Source of the DNA: Massilia sp. BSC265
GTDB lineage: Bacteria > Pseudomonadota > Gammaproteobacteria > Burkholderiales > Burkholderiaceae_D
Reading direction: 5' to 3'
Length of the DNA: 64,000 nucleotides
NCBI RefSeq assembly: GCF_000740675.1
Contig: NZ_JPXI01000010.1
Coordinates: forward strand, 62,001-126,000
In this document: positions 1-8,120 of the stretch, piece by piece
How positions within the stretch are numbered: position 1 is the stretch's first letter
Layout: every line of letters starts with the position of its first letter
Notes under the pieces: model-generated
Told to the model about the DNA's origin: nothing
What the model saw: the letters and a program-made list of their open reading frames with translations, nothing else
Databases searched by the model: none
Program-made: the position numbers and the translations under genes

Positions 1-612
1 GCCAAGGCGCCGAAGAAGGCAGCCGCCCGGGCCGAGCCGGGCCCATGGCCCTTCCCGACGGCGGCATCGGTCGCTGCCAAGGCGAAAGCCGAAGCGGACG
101 CCCTCGCCGCCGCGGCTGCACCGGCGCCTGCCGCTGCTCCGGCACCTGTTGCCGAAGCTGCCCCGGCCGTGGCTGCAGCAGTGGAACGTGGTCCGTGGGT
201 CTTCCCGACCGCGGCATCGATGGCTGCCCTCAAGGCGCAAGGCCAGGCAGTGGCACCGCCGGCCGACACCGCACCGGCGCCTGTGGCTGAAGCCCCGGCT
301 GCTCCGGCTGCTCCGCTTGCTCCGGCGCCTGTTGCTGAAGCTCCGGTGGCTGAAGCTCCGGTGGCTGCCGCGCCTGTGCAGGCAGCTCCGGCACCGGCCG
401 CCACCGCGCCGGCGCCGAGCGCCGCACCGATCGACATGAACGAACTGCTGTCCAAGGCCGGCCTGCAGCTCGCCTCGACCGATCCGGAGAAGCTGCGCGC
501 CGCCCAGGAAGCCGCAGCCCAGGCCAACACCGCGCCGCGCGTCGGCCGCGCCCGCAAGCCGGTGCCGCCGCCGGTCAACGAGCCGCTGATCCAGGTGGAT
601 ACGCGTCAGTAA
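1..612 (+). CDS. rne: Ribonuclease E, C-terminal tail (partial, 5' end outside window)
   Basis: The reading frame is open from base 1 to the stop at 610-612, so only the last 203 residues are present. They are low-complexity and Ala/Pro-rich, ending in PLIQVDTRQ, which resembles the end of Burkholderiales RNase E as I remember it. The catalytic half is outside the window. RNase E is the main endoribonuclease of mRNA decay and rRNA/tRNA processing, and this half is the disordered scaffold that binds degradosome partners and RNA. A motif GPWxFPTAAS occurs twice (bases 40-69 and 190-219), separated by Ala/Pro linker, followed by PVAEA-type repeats and a short ordered-looking segment (DMNELLSKAGLQLASTDPEK). 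Position next to the moaA/mobA/moeA group supports the call. Identity rests on tail composition and context only. Confidence 0.75.
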   Translation, partial: AKAPKKAAARAEPGPWPFPTAASVAAKAKAEADALAAAAAPAPAAAPAPVAEAAPAVAAAVERGPWVFPTAASMAALKAQGQAVAPPADTAPAPVAEAPAAPAAPLAPAPVAEAPVAEAPVAAAPVQAAPAPAATAPAPSAAPIDMNELLSKAGLQLASTDPEKLRAAQEAAAQANTAPRVGRARKPVPPPVNEPLIQVDTRQ

Positions 613-634
613 GGGGTAGCTTGCTGTTGTAGCG

Positions 635-666
635 AAAAGGGAAGCCTTGTCAGGCTTCCCTTTTTG
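635..666 (+). terminator. Rho-independent terminator after rne
   Basis: The arms AAAAGGGAAGCCT (635-647) and AGGCTTCCCTTTT pair around a 4-nt loop and run into a T tract, 22 nt after the rne stop codon. It should end the rne transcript before the REP element and chrA. Confidence 0.9.
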
Positions 667-691
667 TTTGGCGGTGATGGCTGCTCAGGAC

Positions 692-866
692 GTAGGGTGG
701 GCGGCTCCTCCTGGATGCTGGATTCGCCCCGGCAACGGCGCCGCCCACGCGGTGATCGCTTGCAGCGAGATCATCCGGCGCGGGAGCGGAGCCCTCGACG
801 ATCACCGCGTGGGCGGCAGCCCAGGTATCGGCAGAGCGTCTCGTCGAGTACAACCGCCCACCCTAC
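692..866. repeat. BIME-like composite of two inverted GTAG REPs with expanded arms
   Basis: The element starts GTAGGGTGGGCGG and ends CCGCCCACCCTAC, so its ends are inverted copies of the REP head used elsewhere in the window. Between them is a spacer of about 50 nt (CGGTGATCG, then AGATCATCCGGCGCG, then GAGCGGAGCC) shared with the element at 44973-45083. Unlike that copy, each arm hairpin carries extra sequence in its loop, so it is longer (175 nt against 111 nt). It fills the rne-chrA gap; apart from this element and the terminator at 635 nothing else is recognisable between 613 and 919. Confidence 0.8.
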
Positions 867-919
867 CTGCGTACGCACCGACCAACACCACCGTCACATT
901 GCCGGGTTACGATAACGAA

Positions 920-2239
920 ATGCAAGCACCCGCCCCTATTTCCGTCCGCGAAGCCCTGCTCTACTGGTTGAAACTCGGCTTCATCAGCTTCGGCGGCCCC
1001 GCCGGCCAGATCGCCCTGATGCATGGCGAACTGGTCGAGCGCCGCCGCTGGATTTCCGAGCAGCGCTTCCTGCACGCCCTGAACTACTGCATGCTGCTGC
1101 CCGGTCCGGAAGCGACCCAGCTGGCCGTCTACATCGGCTGGCTCCTGCACCGCACCTGGGGCGGCATCATGGCCGGCCTGCTGTTCATCCTGCCTTCGCT
1201 GGCCCTGCTGATCGGGCTGTCCTGGGTCTACCTGGCCTGGGGGCACCTGGCAGTCATCGCCGGCATCATGGCCGGCATCAAGCCGGCCGTGGTGGCGATC
1301 GTCATCGCCGCCGCCTGGCGCATCGGCACGCGCACGCTGCGCAACGGCGTTCTCGCCGCCATCGCCGCGCTGGCCTTCGTTGCCATCGCCCTGCTCGACA
1401 TTCCCTTCCCGCTGATCGTGCTGGCAGCCGCGCTGACCGGCTTCGTGGGCGGCCGGCTCTGGCCGCACCGCTTCCAGCCCGGCGGCGGACACCCGGCCGA
1501 CCGCAAGCACTACGGCCCCGCCCTGATCGACGACGACACCCCTACCCCGGCCCATGCCCGTTTCTCGGTGCGCAGCCTGCTCAAGGCCACGCTCGTCGGC
1601 GTCGGCCTGGCGCTGTGCGCCTGGCTGGCGCTCGCTGCCGTGGTCGGCGTGGACGGCACGCTGAGCCGCATGGGCTGGTTCTTCACCAAGGCCGCCCTGC
1701 TGACCTTCGGCGGCGCCTACGCCGTGCTGCCCTACGTGGTGCAGGGCGCGGTCGAACAATACGGCTGGCTCAGCGCCACCCAGATGATCGATGGCCTGGC
1801 GCTGGGCGAGACCACGCCCGGCCCCCTGATCATGATCGTGGCCTTCGTCGGCTTCGTCGGCGGCTGGACCCATGCGCTGTTCGGCCCGGATGCGCTGGCC
1901 CTGGGCGGCATCGCCGGCGCGCTGGTGGCAAGCCTGTTCACCTTCCTGCCCTCCTTCGTGTTCATCCTGGCCGGCGCGCCGCTGGTCGAATCCGGCCGCG
2001 GCAATGTGCGGCTCACTGCGCCCCTGACGGCCATTTCGGCCGCCGTGGTCGGCGTGGTCGCCAGCCTGGCCGTGTTCTTCGGCCAGCACGTGTTCTTCGC
2101 CGGCGGCCAGGCCCGGCCAGCGGCGATCCTCATCGGCGCCGCCGCCAGCCTCGCCCTGCTGCGCTACAAGGTCGGGCCAATCAAGCTGATCGCCGCCTGT
2201 GCGCTTGCGGGGCTCGTGCTATCTTATTGGCATGCCTGA
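920..2239 (+). CDS. chrA: Chromate transporter ChrA, two-domain type
   Basis: This 439-residue inner-membrane protein of the CHR superfamily is expected to export chromate by proton-coupled antiport. Two homologous CHR halves are visible: residues about 10-170, with [14 protein letters not shown] and LLPGPEATQ, and about 220-435, with [14 protein letters not shown] and GETTPGPLI. They are joined by a hydrophilic linker near residues 190-220 and each contains several hydrophobic helices. The length fits the long-chain class. The frame is open upstream to 647 across the terminator and REP; I chose ATG 920 because the CHR homology begins just after it. The stop overlaps the proposed start of moaA. 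Single-gene chr loci often serve general anion export, so chromate as natural substrate is inferred. Confidence 0.9.
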   Translation: MQAPAPISVREALLYWLKLGFISFGGPAGQIALMHGELVERRRWISEQRFLHALNYCMLLPGPEATQLAVYIGWLLHRTWGGIMAGLLFILPSLALLIGLSWVYLAWGHLAVIAGIMAGIKPAVVAIVIAAAWRIGTRTLRNGVLAAIAALAFVAIALLDIPFPLIVLAAALTGFVGGRLWPHRFQPGGGHPADRKHYGPALIDDDTPTPAHARFSVRSLLKATLVGVGLALCAWLALAAVVGVDGTLSRMGWFFTKAALLTFGGAYAVLPYVVQGAVEQYGWLSATQMIDGLALGETTPGPLIMIVAFVGFVGGWTHALFGPDALALGGIAGALVASLFTFLPSFVFILAGAPLVESGRGNVRLTAPLTAISAAVVGVVASLAVFFGQHVFFAGGQARPAAILIGAAASLALLRYKVGPIKLIAACALAGLVLSYWHA

Positions 2240-3341
2240 AAAAATCATCCTGATGAATGACCTGCGCTCGCCCGCGATGCCGGTCCCAAGCGTTGCGGAA
2301 GCGCCCACCGGCCTGCTCGCCGACGCCAGGGGCAGGCCGCTGCACGACCTGCGCATCTCGGTGACCGACCGCTGCAATTTCCGCTGCGTCTACTGCATGC
2401 CGAAGGAGGTCTTCGACAAGGACTACGCCTACCTGCCGCACGGCGACCTGCTGTCCTTCGAAGAAATCACGCGGGTGGCGCGCCTGCTCATCGCCCACGG
2501 GGTCGAGAAGATCCGCCTGACCGGCGGCGAGCCGCTGCTGCGCAAGAACCTGGAACGCCTGGTCGGCATGCTGCGCGCGCTGGGCACGCCGAGCGGCCGC
2601 CCGCTCGACCTGACCCTGACCACCAACGGTTCGCTGCTGGCGCGCAAGGCCCAGGCCCTCAAGGATGCCGGCCTGGACCGGGTGACGGTCTCGCTCGACG
2701 CCCTCGACGACACCGTGTTCCGCCGCATGAACGACGTCGATTTCGCCGTGGCCGACGTGCTGCACGGCCTCGATGCGGCCCACGCCGCCGGGCTGGGTCC
2801 GATCAAGGTCAACATGGTGGTCAAGCGCGGCACCAACGAGGACCAGATCCTGCCGATGGCGCGCCATTTCAAGGGCTCGCCCTTCATCCTGCGCTTCATC
2901 GAATACATGGACGTGGGCGCCTCGAACGGCTGGAACATGGACGAAGTCATCCCTTCCGCCGAAGTGGTGCGCCGCATCGGTGCCGAACTGCCGCTGGCGC
3001 CCGTTGCCGCCAACTACAGCGGCGAGACCGCCGCGCGCTGGCGCTATGTCGACAACTGCGGCGAGGTCGGCTTCATTTCCAGCGTCACGCAAGCCTTCTG
3101 CCACGACTGCACGCGCCTGCGCCTGTCCACCGAGGGCAAGCTCTACACCTGCCTGTTCGCCACCCGCGGCCATGACCTGCGCGCCCTGCTGCGCGGTGGA
3201 CGCACGGACGCGGACATCTCGGGCGCCGTCGCCCAGCTGTGGCGCGGGCGCGCCGACCGCTATTCGGAGACGCGCACCGTGGACACGTCGGGGCTGGCGC
3301 GCGGCGGCAAGAAGGTCGAAATGTCGTACATCGGCGGTTAA
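2232..3341 (+). CDS. moaA: GTP 3',8-cyclase MoaA
   Basis: This 369-residue radical-SAM enzyme carries out the first step of molybdenum cofactor synthesis, turning GTP into 3',8-cyclo-H2GTP, which MoaC converts to cPMP. The N-terminal [4Fe-4S] site is CNFRCVYC (C48, C52, C55). The C-terminal cluster cysteines are in [12 protein letters not shown] and KLYTC. The protein ends in the Gly-Gly tail (SYIGG) that MoaA needs for activity. ATG 2232 (MPEKII) overlaps the last codons of chrA; ATG 2253 is an alternative, and neither has a strong ribosome site. The MobA-MoeA fusion follows 12 nt after the stop, so the two are probably co-transcribed. Confidence 0.95.
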   Translation: MPEKIILMNDLRSPAMPVPSVAEAPTGLLADARGRPLHDLRISVTDRCNFRCVYCMPKEVFDKDYAYLPHGDLLSFEEITRVARLLIAHGVEKIRLTGGEPLLRKNLERLVGMLRALGTPSGRPLDLTLTTNGSLLARKAQALKDAGLDRVTVSLDALDDTVFRRMNDVDFAVADVLHGLDAAHAAGLGPIKVNMVVKRGTNEDQILPMARHFKGSPFILRFIEYMDVGASNGWNMDEVIPSAEVVRRIGAELPLAPVAANYSGETAARWRYVDNCGEVGFISSVTQAFCHDCTRLRLSTEGKLYTCLFATRGHDLRALLRGGRTDADISGAVAQLWRGRADRYSETRTVDTSGLARGGKKVEMSYIGG

Positions 3342-3353
3342 CTTCAGGCTGAC

Positions 3354-5225
3354 ATGGACAAACAACTCATCACGGGATTGATCCTGGCGGGCGGCCGCGG
3401 CTCGCGCATGGGCAATGTGGACAAGGGCCTGCAGCCCTTCCGCGGCAAACCGATGGCGCAGCACGCGATCGAGCGCCTGCTGCCGCAGGTCGGCTCGGTC
3501 ATGGTCAATGCCAACCGCAACATGGAAAGCTGGCTGGAGCTGGCCGCGCCCGTGTGGGCGGACGAAACGCCCGGCTTCGCCGGTCCGCTGGCGGGCCTGG
3601 AGGCGGGGTTGCGCCACTGCGTCACGCCCTGGCTGCTGGCGGTGCCCTGCGATTCGCCCTTCCTGCCGCTGGACCTGGCCGAGCGGCTCGCCGCCGCCGT
3701 CGACGAGATGGATGCCGACCTCGCCTTTGCCGTCACCCAGGAGCCGGGCATGCGTCCCCAGCCGCATCCGGTGTTCTGCCTCGTCAGGGCAAGCCGGCTG
3801 CCGGTGCTGTCGCACTACCTGGCCGAGGGTGGACGCCGCGTGGACGGCTGGTACAAAGACCTGAAGGCGGTCGAGGTATTGTTCGAGGATGCGGATGCCT
3901 TCCGCAACATCAACACCCTGGAGGAGCTGCAGGGCCTCGACGATACGCTGCCGCCGACCCTGGCGAAGGTGGTGGGCTGCCTGTCGGGCTATGACCCGGA
4001 GGCCCTGCCCGTGCGCGATGCCCAGCGCATCATCCGTGAATTCGTGCAGCCGGTACGCGCCGTCGAAAAGGTTGCGCTGCGTTCCGCGCTCGGCCGCGTG
4101 CTGGCGCGCGATGTCATCTCGCCGATCGACGTGCCGGCCCACGACAACTCGGCGATGGACGGCTTTGCCTTGCGCGGCACGGACCTGCGCAGCGATGCTC
4201 CGGTTTCCCTGCGCGTGATCGGTACGGCCCTGGCCGGCAATCCTTCGGGCCTGGTCCCGGCGCCGGGCGAGTGCGTGCGCATCATGACGGGCGGCGTCAT
4301 GCCGGAAAGCTGCGACAGCGTGGTGCCGCAGGAGTTCGTCACAGAAGAAGGCGACAGCATCATCCTGCCGGCGGGCGTGATCCGGACCGGTGACAACCGC
4401 CGCTTTGCCGGCGAAGACTTGAAGGCCGGCAACCCGGCATTGAGGGCAGGACGCGTGGTGCGCCCGGCCGACCTGGGCCTGGTCGCCTCGCTCGGGATAG
4501 CCGAGGTCGCGGTACAGCGCCGCCTGCGCGTGGCCTTCTTCTCGACCGGCGACGAACTGCGCTCGGTCGGCGAGCCGCTCGACGCGGGCTGCGTCTACGA
4601 CAGCAACCGCTACACCATCTACGGCATGCTGCAGCGCCTCGGCTGCGACATCATCGACATGGGCGTCGTGCGCGACGACCCGCAGGCGCTGGAAGACGCC
4701 CTGCGCAGCGCCTGCGAGAACGCGGACGCCATCATCACCTCGGGCGGCGTGTCGGTGGGCGCGGCCGACTACACCAAGCAGATCATGGCGAAGCTGGGCG
4801 ACGTCACTTTCTGGAAGATCGGCATGCGGCCCGGACGGCCGCTGGCCTTCGGGCGCATCGCGTCGAACGGCCGCAGCGCCTTCCTGTTCGGGCTGCCAGG
4901 CAATCCGGTGGCGGTGATGGTGTCCTTTTACTTCTTCGCGCGCGAGGCCCTGCTGCGCATGATGGGCGCCGACGCCTCGCTGCCGCTGCTGCGCGCACGC
5001 TCGGGCGGCGCGATCCGCAAGAAGCCCGGCCGCACCGAATACCAGCGCGGCATCCTGGCGCCGGGCGCCGACGGGCAGCCGGAAGTGCGCATCACCGGCT
5101 CGCAGGGCTCGGGCATCCTGCGCTCGATGTCCGAGGCGAACTGCATGGTGGTGCTGCACGACGAGCAGGGCAACGTGGCCGCCGGAGACATGGTCGACGT
5201 GCTGGTCTTCGAGGGGTTGATGTAG
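3354..5225 (+). CDS. mobA-moeA: MobA-MoeA fusion: Mo-cofactor guanylyltransferase / molybdopterin molybdotransferase
   Basis: One uninterrupted frame encodes 623 residues that are normally two proteins. Residues 1 to about 197 are a complete MobA, with the nucleotide-binding signature LAGGRGSRMGNVDKGL (residues 11-26) and the ending RNINTLEELQGLDD; MobA attaches GMP to Mo-molybdopterin. From about residue 203 (LAKVVGCLSGYDPEALPV) to the end is a full-length MoeA, which inserts molybdate into adenylated molybdopterin. It shows PAHDNSAMDGFALR, RIMTGG, TSGGVSVGAADY and FGLPGNPVAVMVSF. There is no stop or ATG at the junction; GTG codons near 3970 are the only possible internal starts and lack a clear ribosome site. 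The stop codon TAG (5223-5225) lies inside the GTAG head of the REP that begins at 5222. Confidence 0.92.
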   Translation: MDKQLITGLILAGGRGSRMGNVDKGLQPFRGKPMAQHAIERLLPQVGSVMVNANRNMESWLELAAPVWADETPGFAGPLAGLEAGLRHCVTPWLLAVPCDSPFLPLDLAERLAAAVDEMDADLAFAVTQEPGMRPQPHPVFCLVRASRLPVLSHYLAEGGRRVDGWYKDLKAVEVLFEDADAFRNINTLEELQGLDDTLPPTLAKVVGCLSGYDPEALPVRDAQRIIREFVQPVRAVEKVALRSALGRVLARDVISPIDVPAHDNSAMDGFALRGTDLRSDAPVSLRVIGTALAGNPSGLVPAPGECVRIMTGGVMPESCDSVVPQEFVTEEGDSIILPAGVIRTGDNRRFAGEDLKAGNPALRAGRVVRPADLGLVASLGIAEVAVQRRLRVAFFSTGDELRSVGEPLDAGCVYDSNRYTIYGMLQRLGCDIIDMGVVRDDPQALEDALRSACENADAIITSGGVSVGAADYTKQIMAKLGDVTFWKIGMRPGRPLAFGRIASNGRSAFLFGLPGNPVAVMVSFYFFAREALLRMMGADASLPLLRARSGGAIRKKPGRTEYQRGILAPGADGQPEVRITGSQGSGILRSMSEANCMVVLHDEQGNVAAGDMVDVLVFEGLM

Positions 5226-5252
5226 GGTGGGCGGGTTTCCCGCCCACGCGGT
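5222..5252 (+). repeat. REP, left flank of the RAYT gene; supplies the moeA stop codon
   Basis: GTAGGG is followed by a hairpin with arms GTGGGCGGG (5228-5236) and CCCGCCCAC (5240-5248) around TTT, then GCGG. The GTAG tetranucleotide before a GC hairpin is the recognised REP layout. The TAG of GTAG is the stop codon of the mobA-moeA frame. Confidence 0.88.
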
Positions 5253-5309
5253 CAACGTACGTTTGACTTACCACACACTGGACGCCACGTCCTGCCGTAC
5301 GATGCGCCG

Positions 5310-5843
5310 ATGTCCTGCTACCGCCGCGCCATCACAGGCTCTTCCTGCTTTTTCACGGTCGTGACCCACCACCGGCGCCCCATCCTGTGCGACAAGCCGA
5401 TACGCGAAGCCTTACGCTCTGCAATCGAACGTGTCCGCCTTCGTCTACCTTTCCAAACCGATGCAATCGTATTGATGCCGGACCATCTCCACTGCATTTG
5501 GACTTTGCCGGATGGCGACACAAATTTCTCGACACGATGGTCTCAAATCAAGCATCACGTGTCCTACACGTGCCGTGATCTATACGAAGCAAGCCTTTCG
5601 AAGTCACGACAGCGCCAACGCGAGGCTCCAATCTGGCAGCGTCGATTCTGGGAGCATCAGATACGTGACGACCTGGGCATGGAACGCCATGTCGACTATA
5701 TCCATTTCAACCCGGTCAAGCACGGTTTGGTCGACGCCGCGTCAGCCTGGCCGTATTCGACCTTTGCACGGTACGTACGGGAAGGAATCTATACTCCGGA
5801 TTGGGGTGGCAATCCGGCATGCGACGACATGAAGTTCGAATAG
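5310..5843 (+). CDS. REP-associated tyrosine transposase (RAYT, TnpA_REP, Y1/IS200-like)
   Basis: This 177-residue protein belongs to the Y1 HUH transposase superfamily. The HUH-type metal motif is in LMPDHLHCIW. The expected catalytic tyrosine region is HVDYIHFNPVKHGLV, and the end reads WPYSTFARYVREGIYTPDWG, typical of RAYTs. RAYTs nick and join single-stranded DNA at REP hairpins and are domesticated, single-copy enzymes thought to spread REPs. The start at 5310 fits the family N-terminus (SCFFTVVTHHRRPIL). Codon use is visibly less GC-rich than in the neighbours, suggesting a separate history. REPs lie 57 nt upstream and 15 nt downstream. The catalytic motifs look intact, so it may be active. 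Confidence 0.93.
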   Translation: MSCYRRAITGSSCFFTVVTHHRRPILCDKPIREALRSAIERVRLRLPFQTDAIVLMPDHLHCIWTLPDGDTNFSTRWSQIKHHVSYTCRDLYEASLSKSRQRQREAPIWQRRFWEHQIRDDLGMERHVDYIHFNPVKHGLVDAASAWPYSTFARYVREGIYTPDWGGNPACDDMKFE

Positions 5844-5858
5844 GTCGCGCGACGGCGG

Positions 5859-5889
5859 ACCGCGTGGGCGGCAAAGCCGCCCACCCTAC
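5859..5889 (-). repeat. REP, right flank of the RAYT gene; supplies the rmuC stop codon
   Basis: Reading CCGCGTGGGCGG, then CAAAG, then CCGCCCACCCTAC, this is the inverse of the left REP. On the minus strand its GTAGGG head contains the TAG stop codon of rmuC (complement of 5886-5888). Confidence 0.88.
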
Positions 5890-7211
5890 GGATCCTGCTG
5901 CTCCGAGCCCAGCATCAGCTGCGCCGCTTCGCTCGGCAGCGCTTCCACTGACTTCAGCTTGCGCGCCATCTGGCGGCTGCGCACCTCGGCGCTCTCGATG
6001 TTCTTGGCAGCCTTTTCCAGCGTCGCCTTGGTGGTGGCCAGCACATCGCCGAACTTGGTGAATTCGGTCTTCACCGCGCCCAGCACCTGCCACACCTCGG
6101 ACGAGCGCTTCTCCAGCGCCAGCGTGCGGAAGCCCATCTGCAGGCTGTTCAGCAGCGCGCTCAGGGTCGAAGGTCCGGCGATCGTCACGCGCAGCGAGCG
6201 CTGCAGGTCGTCGGCCAGGCCGGGACGGCGCATCACTTCCGCGTACAGGCCTTCGGTCGGCAGGAACAGGATCGCGAAATCGGTCGTCTGCGGCGGCGAC
6301 ACGTACTTCTCGCAGATCGTCTTCGCCTCCCCCCGCACCGCACGTTCCAGCTCGGCGCCGGCGCGCGCCACGCCCTCGGCATCGGCCATCTCCGCCGCTT
6401 CCAGCAGGCGCTCGTACTGCTCCTTCGGGAACTTGGCGTCGATCGGCAGCCACAGCGGCGGGCCGCCGTCGACCACGCCCGGCAGCTTGATCGCGAACTC
6501 GACGCGCGCGCCGCTACCCGCGATGGTCTCGACGTTCTTCGCATACTGGTCGACGGTGAGGACCTGCTCGAGCAGCATCTCGAGCTGCACTTCGCCCCAG
6601 GTGCCGCGGGTCTTGACGTTGGTGAGCACCCGCTTGAGGTCGCCCACGCCGATGGCCAGCTGCTGCATCTCGCCCAGGCCCTGGTGCACCTTCTCCAGGC
6701 GCTCGCTGACCTGTTTGAAGCTCTCGGTCAAACGCGTCTCCAGCGTCGCGTGCAGCTTCTCGTCCACGGTCTGGCGCATTTCTTCCAGGCGCTTGGCGTT
6801 ATCGTTCTGCAGGTCGCGGATCTTGGTTTCCAGCGTGCCGCGCACTTCCAGCATGCGCTGGGCGTTCGATTCGGTCAGGTTCGACAGGGTCAGCTGCAGG
6901 GTGTCGGCGAAGCGCTTGAGGGCGCGCGCCTGCTCTTCGCGGCCGCTGGCGGAATGCAGCTGCATCTGCTGGCGCATGCCGTCGAGCTGCTGCACGGTGG
7001 CCGCATGGTACTGGCCCATGTGCCCCGCCACCTCCTGGCGCGTGGCCTGGGCGGTGGATTGCATCTCGAGGCGCAGCTCGCGTTCCAGGCGTTCGATGTG
7101 GCGGCCGTCGCCGGCCTCGGCACCGGCCTTGCGTGTGCGCGCCAGCAGGACCAGCTGCAGGGCGATGACGACGGCCAGCGCCACGAGAATCAGGAGTGCG
7201 GTCATGCCCAT
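5886..7211 (-). CDS. rmuC: DNA recombination protein RmuC
   Basis: This 441-residue protein has one N-terminal membrane helix (residues about 4-25), a long coiled coil (about 40-190) and the conserved RmuC core from about 190 to 415 (GTWGEVQLEMLLEQVL, PIDAKFP, FAILFLPTEGLYAEV). RmuC limits inversions and other rearrangements at short inverted repeats and has a nuclease-like fold; the biochemical role is poorly defined. The start is 4 nt after the truncated-hemoglobin stop, so the two are co-transcribed. The stop TAG is formed by the REP head at 5889. A gene tied to inverted-repeat stability beside a REP/RAYT unit is a suggestive but possibly accidental neighbour. Confidence 0.93.
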   Translation of the reverse strand: MGMTALLILVALAVVIALQLVLLARTRKAGAEAGDGRHIERLERELRLEMQSTAQATRQEVAGHMGQYHAATVQQLDGMRQQMQLHSASGREEQARALKRFADTLQLTLSNLTESNAQRMLEVRGTLETKIRDLQNDNAKRLEEMRQTVDEKLHATLETRLTESFKQVSERLEKVHQGLGEMQQLAIGVGDLKRVLTNVKTRGTWGEVQLEMLLEQVLTVDQYAKNVETIAGSGARVEFAIKLPGVVDGGPPLWLPIDAKFPKEQYERLLEAAEMADAEGVARAGAELERAVRGEAKTICEKYVSPPQTTDFAILFLPTEGLYAEVMRRPGLADDLQRSLRVTIAGPSTLSALLNSLQMGFRTLALEKRSSEVWQVLGAVKTEFTKFGDVLATTKATLEKAAKNIESAEVRSRQMARKLKSVEALPSEAAQLMLGSEQQDP

Positions 7212-7215
7212 TTGC

Positions 7216-7620
7216 TCAGTCGGCCTTGTTCCGCATCCAGTCGGCGGTATGGTAGAAGGACTGCATCAGGCGCATGCGCAGGTCGTCGTCGTAGCCCAGG
7301 TCTTCCATCGCCCAGGCCATCGCGCGCAACCACTGGTCGCGTTCCTTGGTGCCGATGGCGAACGGGAGGTGGCGGGCGCGCAGGCGCGGGTGGCCGTAGC
7401 GTTCCACGAACAGGTCGGGGCCGCCCATCCAGCCAGACAGGAACATGAACAGCTTCTCGCGCGAGCTGTCGTTGGGTTGCGGGTGCATGGCGTGGATGCC
7501 GGCGAATTCCGGCTCCAGCTGCATCAGGTCGTAGAAGCGGTCGACCAGTTCGCGCAGGCGCTCGGCGCCGCCCATCACGTCATAGAGAGTTTGTGCTTCG
7601 GGGGTGTTCGGTTCGGACAT
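7216..7620 (-). CDS. Group II truncated hemoglobin
   Basis: This 134-residue globin has the 2/2 fold of the TrHb2 class. The signature segment RHLPFAIGTKERDQWLRAM contains the proximal histidine and the conserved tryptophan, and YDVMGGAERLRELVDRFYDLM is the usual N-terminal part. Proteins of this class bind O2 or NO and are thought to act in detoxification or redox stress. ATG 7620 was chosen because longer frames add a sequence unrelated to globins. It forms a tight pair with rmuC (4-nt gap) and diverges from the pseudogene at 7799. Confidence 0.92.
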   Translation of the reverse strand: MSEPNTPEAQTLYDVMGGAERLRELVDRFYDLMQLEPEFAGIHAMHPQPNDSSREKLFMFLSGWMGGPDLFVERYGHPRLRARHLPFAIGTKERDQWLRAMAWAMEDLGYDDDLRMRLMQSFYHTADWMRNKAD

Positions 7621-7798
7621 GCCGCCATGATAGCGCAGCCGCGGCTGGCCGTGGCCGTCCTGGCCCAAACCGGGCCCGTGCAACGGCCGGCGCTGCCGGC
7701 AGTACCCGCGGTGGCATCCGGCGCTACCCCGCGGGAGGCGCTGGCGTCTGGCGGCCGGCCTGCCAATAATGGCCGCACTTCCACCCTGGAGTCATGCC

Positions 7799-8102
7799 AT
7801 GCGCCCTCATCCAGTCTCCCGAACCGTCAACGATCTCCACTCGGCGCTCAACGCCACCAGCGTCGCCGACATCCACGCGCCGCGTTCGCCGGCTGATCGA
7901 TATGGCGATCGCGCGCGACGGCAGTTTTTACCTGACCTACTCGCGCGCTGCCAGTGCCGAGCAGGTACGCGCCTGTTATCCGGACATCACGCGCTTCTTC
8001 GAAGCGAAGCGCCGCTACGATCCGCAGCAGCGCTTCCAGAGCAGCTGGTACCGCCACTACTACCCGCTGCTGAAGGATGCATCGGCAGCGCTGGCGGCTT
8101 GA
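7799..8102 (+). pseudogene. FAD-binding oxidoreductase (berberine-bridge type), internally deleted and frameshifted
   Basis: Two short pieces of one protein family are adjacent but in different frames. The frame from 7799 gives SRTVNDLHSALNATSVADIHAPRS, resembling the start of the FAD-binding domain of GlcD/berberine-bridge-like oxidases. From about 7893, in another frame, comes RLIDMAIARDGSFYLTYS, then RRYDPQQRFQSSWYRHYY, resembling their extreme C-terminus. The several hundred residues that should lie between, including the FAD-binding core, are missing. This looks like a deletion relic of a gene of about 1.3-1.5 kb and should not encode a functional enzyme. The family call rests on recalled motifs. 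Confidence 0.72.
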
Positions 8103-8120
8103 TGTGCCTGGGCTGCGCGC

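Larger units (their letters stand above)
5222..5889 (+). mobile_element. RAYT gene bracketed by two inverted REPs
   Basis: A RAYT gene (5310-5843) lies between a REP in GTAG orientation at 5222-5252 and an inverted REP ending in CTAC at 5859-5889. The same REP sequence is dispersed through the rest of the window. This is the arrangement of a RAYT with its cognate REPs: the transposase recognises GTAG-headed hairpins as single-stranded DNA. No target-site duplication is apparent, as expected for HUH/Y1 enzymes. The unit sits between the convergent ends of moeA and rmuC. Confidence 0.82.

Noticed and set aside
3961..3990. Separate moeA start inside the fusion
   Set aside because: Only GTG codons near 3970 are available and no ribosome site precedes them. 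I kept the fused frame but note the possibility.
2181..5255. A 1024-codon minus-strand frame opposite moaA and mobA-moeA
   Set aside because: Same reason: a compositional shadow of strongly supported genes, with low-complexity His/Gln/Arg content.
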